From NCBI RefSeq assembly GCF_047495875.1, contig NC_092458.1, positions 110,657,727 through 110,721,726 of the forward strand: DNA of 64,000 nt, given 5' to 3'. Under the pieces are notes generated by a model that did not search any database, had not been told where the DNA came from, and was given only the letters and a program-made list of their open reading frames with translations. Shown here piece by piece: positions 52,742 through 61,700 of the stretch (positions are counted from its first letter, which is position 1; every line of letters starts with the position of its first letter). The translations under genes and the position numbers were made by a program. The stretch comes from Pithys albifrons albifrons (taxonomy: Eukaryota > Chordata > Aves > Passeriformes > Thamnophilidae).

Positions 52742-52806
52742 GATCTGTATCTATATTTTGTATAGATATATGTATTACAGATACAGAGCCTGTATCTATA
52801 TTTTTT
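52742..52806. repeat. short direct repeat around CTGTATCTATATTTT
   Basis: CTGTATCTATATTTT occurs twice about 45 bp apart, with AGATATATGTATTACAGATA between. It is a small local duplication with hairpin potential. Confidence 0.65.
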
Positions 52807-52925
52807 AACTGAAAATAAAACAGAAGAACTAGATCTCTAAAACCAAAGCCGTAGAAGCCAAACCTATGAAGATGATTCATTATCTTGTAATTCTTCAGAA
52901 ATATACAGAAATACAAAGAAATGGA

Positions 52926-52940
52926 CCTATCCTTTCCTAT
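52926..52940. repeat. target-site duplication, left copy
   Basis: CCTATCCTTTCCTAT, identical to 53297-53311. The pair exactly brackets the SINE. Confidence 0.93.
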
Positions 52941-53130
52941 GTATGGCCATATTTCCCGAACGAAGATCTGGGAAGGGCTCTCCCCAGGTGAGTGTGCCCT
53001 TCCAGCCTGCGCAGTGGATGTTTTAGGTGAGGCACAGCGTGTGCAGAACTGGTCCCACCGTTTCAGTCCTAAGGTCCATCTGCCATGGCCGAGAGAGCTT
53101 GGACAGTGATAGTGAAGTCCTCAGGACTGT

Positions 53131-53199
53131 CACAGCACCCGGTACTAATCGGGGCTGACCCTGCTGAGCATCCGAGATCTGACGGGATCGGATGTCAGG
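53131..53199 (-). other. 5S rRNA-derived segment of the SINE
   Basis: On the minus strand it reads CATCCGATCCCGTCAGATCT, CGGATGCTCAGCAGGGTCAG, CCCCGATTAGTAC, CGGGTGCTGTGACAG. This follows vertebrate 5S rRNA through GATCTCGGAAGCTAAGCAGG and GGTTAGTAC, then jumps directly to the 3' end CGGGTGCTGT. About 26 bases holding box C (TGGATGGGAGACC) are missing, as are the first bases of 5S. It is not a functional 5S gene. Confidence 0.85.
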
Positions 53200-53220
53200 G
53201 AGGCATTGAACTGCCCAGTA

Positions 53221-53294
53221 TGGTCTCCACTGAGACTCCAACTCACGACCTTGTGATCCAGAGTCCGGCGTGCTCACCACTACACCACGGGACC
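53221..53294 (-). other. tRNA(Gln)-derived head of the SINE
   Basis: 74 nt that align end to end with a tRNA. The 5' GGTCCCG partly pairs with the 3' GGAGACC, and the anticodon-loop equivalent CTCTGGA puts CTG (Gln) at the anticodon. The arm equivalents carry mismatches (anticodon stem 3' half TCACA instead of a complement of CCGGA), so it is a SINE head and not a working tRNA gene. Confidence 0.8.
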
Positions 53295-53296
53295 TC

Positions 53297-53311
53297 CCTA
53301 TCCTTTCCTAT
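53297..53311. repeat. target-site duplication, right copy
   Basis: CCTATCCTTTCCTAT, identical to 52926-52940, directly after the SINE. Confidence 0.93.
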
Positions 53312-53483
53312 ATAACAGCATTCCTAAAAGGAAGCTACATGCATTAAAATGATGGAAGACAGAAGCATCTCACTGTGCAGTCCTCTCATGAGTCTGCTTT
53401 TTCCTTGGGATACTGGAAGAAATATGTTTCTCAGCACATTGGTGTGAAACTCCTGACATATGCACACAAGATGGAAAAGAAAG

Positions 53484-54055
53484 TGTGGTAGTTTTGGCTT
53501 TAGTTTTAGGTAGGCCTCAAATTAGCAGGCTCAGAGAATCCACGTAGATTAGGAGAGACATGTCACCTGACTTAAGCAACCAAAGAAATATTTCATACCA
53601 CATGACAAAAACCTGAGATATGAATACAGGAGTAGGAGGCGTGTTCTCAGTTCCATCATGTCTGTGGTGGAGGCAGGACAGGCTGCAGGTGTCCTGCTGT
53701 CCTGGGTCTTGCTCCTGCTGCCACTACATTGTATTTTGTTTTAGTTTCAGAGAAGTAGAAACGTTTTATTGTTATGCTCTTGCCTTGCTGGGTGTCTTTT
53801 AGAGTATTTTATGAATCAAGAGTAATGAAATCTGGTTTTGGTGGAAGGTAGAGAAGTGTTATTTCTAACTTCTGTGTGTATTATATTGTAGTTTTCTTTT
53901 AATTTTTCTTTTCTGTATAAATATTATTAGTTTAGTTTTAAACCTGTTCTGAGTTTCTAAGTTTTTTTTTACCTTTCTCCCTTTTTCTCAGTGAAGAGTG
54001 AGGGAAGCCTTGACTGTATTGAGCAGTTGGTATTTTGCCAGCTCAACCCAAGACA
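53484..54055 (+). mobile_element. complete solo LTR, ERVL-like, with 5-bp duplication
   Basis: A 572-bp block begins TGTGGTAGTTTTGGCTTTAG and ends GCTCAACCCAAGACA, so it has TG...CA termini. It is flanked on both sides by GAAAG (53479-53483 and 54056-54060), a perfect 5-bp target-site duplication. The 5-bp length and the CTCAACCCA(A/T)GACA-type end fit avian ERVL elements. Inside are a TATA-like TGTATAAATATT (53915-53926) and the AACCTGTTCTGAGTTTC stretch typical of this LTR group. No second LTR or internal coding region is present, so it arose by recombination between two LTRs. It retains no viral gene. Confidence 0.9.
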
Positions 54056-54060
54056 GAAAG

Positions 54061-57000
54061 AAAAGAAGAAAGTAAGATTAAAAAAGGCGAAAAGGAGGAA
54101 ATAATTTCTTTGTCATGCAGGAGATTCTCTTGAAAATGGTTCACCTTGCAGATGCTCCCCAACTAAAGCAATTGGCAGATGGCAACTACTGCAGATGGGT
54201 CGGCACAGCTGAGTCGCACATACAGCTGCGAGGAGCTGGCTCGGCAGTGTTTGCTTTTCCTTCTGCCAGCCAGAGTCACAGCACTTTTTGAGAGCGGGTG
54301 GCAAAGTAGGGAGAGGATTTCCCAAATTCACGGCAGAGCAAAAAGCCTTCTGTTAATATCACTTTCTTCCTTATTATCCTGAGTGTGTGATAGTACAAGA
54401 CATTCTGCTAATTCATTAATGAAAAGAGATATACTTTGGCATCTATTCAGTAATGTGTATGATTAATTTAGAGAAGATTTGTTAGATGCAAATCTGGTGT
54501 TAATTTACCCTCTTTCTTACAGATTTCCACTCAGCTCTTATGAAGCCGCAAAATGTTATAAATTTTATCCTAGTTCTGCTCCAGCAACTCCTGCACAGAA
54601 GAGTAAATTGCAGGCTGTGAAACAAAGTCCACTAAGGTCAGTATTTTAATGTGACCATGAAGGAAAACTTAACTTATATCATGAGCAACAATAACAAAAG
54701 GATCACATTTGGAAACTATCTAAGGTAATTGTGCAAATCTCTTTGCCCAACCCATAACACATGCTGTGGTATTTTTTAGCCTGAATTAATTTTTTTTTAT
54801 CCTTCTTTTTTTGGTTTTTATTTGTTTCTGTTGTGCCAGTTTGTCTAGGTAAAACCTCAGCCTAGCAGGCTAACAACTCTCCAATAATAGAGATGATAAT
54901 AACTGTTTCTACCTAGAGTACTAATGCATTGAATATCTTTTAAAACAGTAATTAAGAGCTATGCATTTTAGTAATATAAGAAAACAGCCCAGCACATTAT
55001 CTCATATTTTGAAAGAGCACTCTGACAACAGCTAAAGGGTGGTTAGATACTCCAATACTTTGAGAGCAAGGATTCCTATTTGCATGCTTATTTTACACAA
55101 AGAAGTTTCAAGCCTCTTAGTACAAATATGGGCTAATAGACAGGTGTTCCCTCCTCCACCTGCCCTCCTAACCATGGGGACTGCCTAATTGGGTAATAGA
55201 AACATTAATGCATCAGAGATGTGCATTCATTCTGTTACAATGCCTAGTGTCACATATCCTACAACAAAGTGCAGCCGATGGACCCTGCTCAGGTCCATCT
55301 TCTTGTCAGGCAGACCACTTCTGGAGCTCAGACTTTCCCTTGCCTTTTTCCTCATCCAGAAACATCCAACTACTGGAGTTTCAGTCTGTCATTACTGAGG
55401 GCACTTTTCCCTCCCTCTTGGTTAATAAAATCTCATACAGACAGAAACATTCTGTTGATGGACATGACTGCTAATGCCACATCTAAAAAGGCATTAGCCT
55501 TTCAGAAAAGGAGGTAGGAGCAAGGTTTCCTTGTGCAATCCTAGGTGCAAAGAGGCAATTTTTATTAAACTGGGCTAATTTATTAAGATGGAAAAAGGCT
55601 ACACAACAGATATGTGTATGTGATGACAGGTGTCCATCTGTAAACAGTAATACTAACCTGTTTGTCTTATATATCGAAACCACAGAGTGAAATTTCAGAG
55701 GAAGAATGAAAAAACCCAGTAATTTAACCATTAAAGAATAAACACTTCTTGTCTGGAAATAAAGATCTTTCTAGGACTGTCATAGTTGTTGAGATGTTCT
55801 TTAATAGTCATATCAAAATAAAATTCTCAAGGAAGGTTCTATAACACACCATTGTCATTTCTAGGATACTACATAAAGTGTGAGGGAACTGGAGCAATGT
55901 ATAAACTGGTTATATCCTTGGTTATAATTTAGTGGAACACATACATATTTAGTCATGTTTAGAACAAAGAACATCTCTAACAAGTTATAATGAACAAGTC
56001 TATAAACTGTTAAATGTGCTTGGTTAATAAATTAGATTACTAAACAAGCTCACCAAGCAGATTTGTCAGTGATTTATTCACCTCAGAGTATATAAAAGAC
56101 TTGTCTCTGGGAACATGGTTATATAAAAGGCTTTTATTGGTATCCTGTAAATTCACCCATGGTGCTACTCCCACCAAAGGGGTGGAAACTGACTGTGCAG
56201 TCATATTTGTGGCAAGTTTTTGTTAAAGGAGATCACAAGAGATTCCATTGATGCTCAGTTTTTGATTACCCATTTATATACTTTTAGATAAGAACTTAAA
56301 AACCAACAAGGATAATTAAACAGACAACTAAATCAATTCCAATACGGATAATACCACTTCCATGAAGGAAATAAATGCGTTAGCCTTGCATCAACATGGA
56401 CTTACCGAGTCAGACGAAATAATTCTGTGATTTTACTACAGGAGCATTTCATAGAATTGGCTAAAGACACATTTGAGGACCTACACCAATATGTTTAATA
56501 AGTCAAGAGCTATGCATAAACAAGAACTGGAAACCTCCACAACAAAACACTTAATTCACCAGTAGGAATCTATAACTTTCCCCTCCTCCCTTTATCAACG
56601 GACATTTGCCCACCTTCCTTTCTTCCTTCCTTTTAACAGTGGTCCTTTAATAGCCAACTCTGTATTTTTATGAAACTTTTAACTCCCTTCCTACACAAAA
56701 CTCTTGAGTCAGTATTAATCATAAAGGAGTGTTTGAAAATTGCCTGTGCATAGTGGCACCTAATTAGATGGGGCAAATTTAAAACAAGCTGTGGGCCAAA
56801 TTTAGACTGCCAGGAGAAAAATAATTTCTATCTGTCGGAAACACATCTTTTGAGATTGTCCTCAATGGAGAGGTAATCAGCATGCTATTGCCAACCTCAT
56901 CTCCAGACTGTTTTTCTTTCCATGCACAACTACATGCAACTCAAGAGGAATCCACTTTTGCAAGGGAACACTTAACTTCACTGTCCCCCCCCCCCATCCC

Positions 57001-57252
57001 CTTTTGCCACAGACACAGTTTAACAAATTCCTTTTTACAGGCAATGCTTAGCAAACAGCCAGTATTTTTTAGTTACAGAACAGACATACTACTGAGCAAA
57101 TAGATACTTAGGAAAGTATTTAAAAGTCTTATATGTAAGAATAAAGCAACTGTAAAAGGGTTCTCACGTCATGAAAATCACCAAGTTGTTTACATTGGAA
57201 AAGATATCTGAGATTGAGTCAACTTTTGATTGATAATTACCTTGTCAACTAG
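54061..57252. other. unique non-coding DNA
   Basis: No gene recognised. 54110-54330 is GC-richer with a 67-codon plus frame and a 72-codon minus frame but no motif. 55189-55517 is open in three plus frames at once, which suggests composition and not coding. A run of 11 C lies at 56985-56995. Confidence 0.5.
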
Positions 57253-57565
57253 ACCATTGCACTAAGTACTACATCCAATAGTTTCTTGCCTCCCTGGATA
57301 ACCCATTCCAATGTTTAAACAAGCTTCCCCTGAAGAAATTACTCTGATGTGCAACCTGAACCCTCCCTGGCACTGCTTAAGGCTACATCCTCTTGTCCTA
57401 TCTCTAGTTGCCTGGGAGAGGAGGCCGATTCCCACTTGTCCATAACCTCCTTTCAGACAGCTGAGAGCAGTAATGCCTCCACTGAGCCTCATTTTCTCCA
57501 GGCTGAACAAGTCAAGCTCCCTCACCTGATAGTCACAAGACTTGTGTTCCAGACCTTTCACCAGC
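57253..57565 (-). mobile_element. CR1 LINE fragment, antisense
   Basis: The minus-strand frame (57262-57561) contains VRELDLFSLEKMRLSGGI and, later, RDRTRGCSLKQCQGGFRLHI, clear relatives of the CR1 ORF2 C-terminus. The plus strand shows CATTCCAATGTTTAAACAAG, matching the usual CR1 complement. The frame is almost unbroken over 99 codons, which is better preserved than other CR1 copies here, but the element is a short 5'-truncated fragment and inactive. Confidence 0.92.
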
Positions 57566-58364
57566 TCCTTTACCCTTTACTGGTCACACATATGTTTTAA
57601 AAAGTATAGAAGTTTAATGTCCAATTCATTGACCAAGCCCACTACATAAGAGAAGAAAATGTCTATTCTGCTAGATAAATGCACAAACTCTTCAAAGTAG
57701 ACTATATATACATATATGAAAAATCACAACAAAAAAGCCCAAAACCAAACACACCCAACAAAACAAACCACCCCATAGTAGTTGCTTTAAAGCAAGTAAA
57801 ATACTTTTAAATACTTTTCAAATGTATATATCTTGTACACATGCTTCTATCCAAAATTCAAGTGTATATTAAAGCAGAGGATTACAGTTGGAATTTTACA
57901 GGTTTTATCTGCCATTTCCATACCTTCTCTTTTTCAGGCTATTCAACCAATTATACTGTGCTAGACTTCAACCTAATATTTTGATATTTTTGAAGCTTTG
58001 TGGAAACAACAGTCTTAAGTTCCTAGAACTCAATTCTGCAGTGCTTTCCCAAGCAAGAAACTCAGCTCACTGGAGAAATATTTGTGATTCCCTGAACTCA
58101 CATGCACAGTCAGGCTCCCAAACAAATGCCTTTTTTATCCCTCCCTTCAAAAGTGAATTTCTTTACTTTTTCATATTTACATTACAAGCACAAATTTACC
58201 CTGAAAGCTTAGACACAACTGTCAACCTTGATTGCCAAACATGTTGATGCCACTCTGGGCACAGTCCTTAGAGTTTTCCCAAGGTGAGGAGTGCCTGATT
58301 TACATCTCTGTTCATGATCTGTTAAGGACTTCTAGCATAATCTACAGTAAAATAATGAAAACAG
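57566..58364. other. unique non-coding DNA with an A/C-rich tract
   Basis: An A/C-rich tract lies at 57727-57775. The rest has no recognised feature. The 119-codon frame at 57888-58247 is Phe/Leu-rich with no motif. Confidence 0.5.
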
Positions 58365-58690
58365 CACCTTCCACAAGCTCGAGGGGACTGAAGTAACTAC
58401 ATTGATCCTTGTCACCAAGAGAAAAGGTGACACGACATGACAGCTGACCAAAGGGATATTCCATAGCATAAGATGTTAGCTCAGACAATGAGGAAAAGGA
58501 GATGGAAGGGAGGACATTTATTATGTACAATATTCCCCCTCTGCAGGCCTATTTCCCAGGAAGTGACTGGACAGTGCCTGCTGATGGGAAGTGGAGAATA
58601 AAATCTTTCTTTTCTCTTCGCTTGTGCATGCATAAACTTCAGCTTTTATTGCCTTACCTCAGCCTATGTTTTGAGGTTTTTTTGTTGCCT
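58365..58690 (+). mobile_element. ERVL-like LTR fragment, sense
   Basis: Contains GACCAAAGGGATATTCCATA, then GGAAGGGAGGACATTTATTA, CCTGCTGATGGGAAGTGGAG, TTTTCTCTTCGCTTGTGCAT, and GCTTTTATTGCCTTACCTCA. This ordered set of landmarks is characteristic of a widespread avian ERVL LTR family. The 3' part breaks off into a G/T-rich tract and the 5' boundary is unclear. No target-site duplication was found. The fragment carries no retroviral coding sequence. Confidence 0.6.
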
Positions 58691-58740
58691 TTTTTTTGGG
58701 GGTGGGGGGGTGGGGGTGGGTGTTTTTTGTTTTGGTTTGC
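58674..58740 (+). repeat. G/T-rich tract with G-quadruplex motif
   Basis: T runs surround GGGGGTGGGGGGGTGGGGG and TGGG at 58698-58720, giving four G runs with single-T loops. It is the second strong quadruplex candidate on the plus strand and sits at the broken 3' end of the LTR fragment. Confidence 0.93.
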
Positions 58741-61700
58741 AAAGTGGTTGGACTACAAAATCTTTCTGTTATACCATGGGATTCAAAATAACCAAATTGA
58801 ACAGTAATTTTAAAGCTAATTTAAATATTTTTGTGTGTGTATACACACACTTGTTTGATAAGGTTTATGCTTGGAGATTTAGAGAGGTGAAGCACTGGTT
58901 AAAATATGATTGCAAAAACTATTCCTGCTCCTGGATGGTTTATTTTGTGCACCTCCTGTTGGGAAAATGTCTTTTCTTTTTCAGTAATAGGATTATAGCA
59001 CTAACAGGCTTGCAGAAATATCTGTCCAATCCTCTCCCCTTACTCTGCCTACATTAACATCATCCCAGCTCCAAAACACATCCTCTATTTCTGATTTTGA
59101 CAGATAGTTATTAAAGCAAGTAAGGTGCTACAATTCATTACTATAGAGTGGTCAGAAGATTTAAATCAACAGCTAGTGAACAGAGATTTTATTTCTTACC
59201 CCCTCCATTTTTGGCAAGGTACATTTAAGTTTGCAACAAAAATCACATGTTGCAAGGCACCCGAGATCTTAGTTAACAATAACAACTTGATTATTCTCTA
59301 ACTATAAAATGTCTTAGTTAGGATGAAACCCATTCAACATAATGACTCTTGGGGACCCCTTACATTTTTAAGCTCCTGAGCTGGAAGTGCAGTGATGCAG
59401 GAGTCACACCTGCCAACAATAAGTACAAAGTTTAAGGCCTACTAAATACATGACAAAACTTAATGATAAAGAACTTGCATCTGATCTTTGACAGCAATAC
59501 TACAGGAAACCTTTATAGAAAGAACAAAAGAGGTGGCAGCTAACATTCTAACTTTAACACTGGAAAAAGAGGCTGTTTCAGCTTTGAGGAGGAAATGCTC
59601 AGTGTTCCCTTAGGCTAGAAAACATTCACCTGGAGTTCCTGCAAGATTTCTGCATTTTATTTCTATTACCTCAAACTAACAAAAAAAATCAAGAAATTGT
59701 TAGCACCCAGTAGGGCAACAAATATAATTTCAAAACTGTCATATTTTATATAAAAATGACTATATGTGCAAATAGAGTTCTGAAGCGACCTAGAATCTAA
59801 CTGTTAGTAGAAGCTGCTGGTTGAAACTTAACTATTCAATCTTAGAGTGAGAATTAAGGATTTATTTATGTTTGAGGGGGTTTTTTTATGCAGTGATTTG
59901 ATATGATTGGGAATTTGCTCAGATTGTGAGCGCAAATCCAGGGGGATCAAATACGGCATGAAGAAACAAAACACGGCCCGAAAAGCAAGTCTTGCCCAAT
60001 TATTTATTTTTAAAAGCAGAGAGTAAATGTACCTTTCCAAAAAGCATTTCTGGTTATGCTGCCTTTACAGAAAAGTAAATTGTACACCTCAGGAAAGAAA
60101 GTAGATAACATCAATCCTATTCTTGCCTTCTAACAGTTTCAATGTAAAAATGCTACATTTGTATCAATTAATCACATTTCAAAAGGAAATTCCATATTTT
60201 AAAGAACTAATACAATACAAAGCTAATACAAAAGGCTATTATCAGACCCTGGAGGCTGTTAAAGAGCAGTGGTTTAATACAGGCATCAAATAAAGAAAGG
60301 AAGTTATAATTACTGGGTAATTAATGGGATAAAAATTATAATTATTTAAATAATAGTATTTCAAAAGCATACTGCCAATAACTTTGCAAACATCTTGTTA
60401 AAAATTAATCCTACTATCTACCCATGGCATCTTTAAGAAAGCAAATAATCTCCATTGCTAAATGATTTCCAGATCAAGAAATTAAACTGATAAAACCAAT
60501 GTGTTACCTTGGGTTATGTAATCTCCAGTTTCACTATAAAGTAGTGCGTGTTTACATGTGAAAGCAACAGACTGTTTTTGTATTAGTTGCCATAAATATA
60601 AACATGTATTTGCATGGGCTTTAACCCACTTTTCCCCTGCAAGTTCAGTTTTTTCTAACAGAGGTAACATGTGCATGAGTAAGAGCAGAGAAGAGCACAC
60701 ACCTGCAAAAACACCTGGGAGATGGCAGAGAAATTATTCACTTTGGTAAATAAAAAATGTAACTACAGTTGTGCTCCAAATAGCTGTTTACCACCTTACA
60801 GTGCTGAGAAATAAGTACTTTATCTCCATTTTTCAGACAAAGTAAAGTTAGGTCACAAATTAGACATTTCTACAGCAGGAACAAAACCCAAAATACTTGG
60901 TTTTCCAGACTCATACTCTGTCCACTTCCCCATGCTTCCGTGAATTTAAAAAAAAAAAAAGGAAAAGTAGTGGATCAGCAGCCATTGCCCAGCCAATTTT
61001 GTTTAAATCACTGCTGCTCAGTTGGTGATCTAATCAGGACGGCAGTCAGGCCTGCTCTGCTTGTGGCTCCTGCAGTGCTCATCTCAACAGGAGCTGCAGC
61101 ATAATGCACCTTTATAATGGATGGTTGAATCAAAAATAAAGGTAAGCTATTTGTCTGAAGCATTCAACTTATTGATTTTATGTTCATACACTTGCATAGG
61201 AGGCCTCTTAAGTGGCTGTTCGAGATCCAAGTCAAAAGGAGGTGTGTGATAGGCAAAGCCAACAAATACTCCTACTTATTGTCGTGTGTGCCTCAGCATC
61301 TGCTCACAATGATAAATCCAGAAAGTAAAACTGGAAAGGTTTGGTTTTCCAAGGCATCCTCAAAGTGAAACATTGACGCTTAAAAAAGGATTCCTGGTGC
61401 AATATGAAAATAATTTGACAACATAATAGTAAGACAAATACCCCTCCACTCTAAGTGTATAGAATTCAAAATTTCTTTGGCAGTCATACATGAGATAACT
61501 ATTTCCAATATATGTACACAAAAATTTACACCCAAAAGCAACTTTCATATACAGTGATTAAAAGCTACATCCTAAGAATGAAAGCTTTTTCACAAAAAAC
61601 GAACAAAAAAAATAAAGATTTACACTATGCCCATCTGTTGTGGTAATGGGGATAAGTCTAAATTAGCCTGTGCCAAAACTCTCTTCTCAATGTCATTTTC

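Larger units (their letters stand above)
52941..53296 (-). mobile_element. chimeric tRNA(Gln)/5S rRNA SINE, full-length insertion
   Basis: This 356-bp insertion is bounded by perfect 15-bp direct repeats. Read on the minus strand it starts GAGGTCCCGTGGTGTAGTGG. A tRNA-like head (53221-53294) has a box A-like TGGTGTAGTGGTGAG and a box B-like GAGTTGGAGTCTC, so it may carry an RNA polymerase III promoter. A spacer follows, then a 5S rRNA-like segment (53131-53199), then about 190 bp of body that I do not recognise (52941-53130). The 3' end is GGCCATAC with no poly(A) and no CR1 ATTCTATG octamers, so its partner LINE is unclear. GC content is well above that of the flanks. Hybrid tRNA/5S SINEs are known in vertebrates (AmnSINE1), but there the 5S part comes first. 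I cannot name this family. Confidence 0.85.

Noticed and set aside
53131..53199. A 5S rRNA gene
   Set aside because: It is incomplete, lacking both the start and the box C region, and lies inside the same insertion.
53221..53294. A tRNA(Gln) gene
   Set aside because: Stem mismatches in the anticodon and acceptor arms, plus its position as the head of an insertion with target-site duplications, show it is part of a SINE.
55189..55517. Possible gene, because three plus-strand frames are open
   Set aside because: Simultaneous opening of three frames points to base composition. No family resemblance or codon bias is evident.
58502..59057. Frames of 101 and 128 codons rich in Gly/Phe/Trp
   Set aside because: They cross the LTR fragment and the G/T-rich tract and have no motif.
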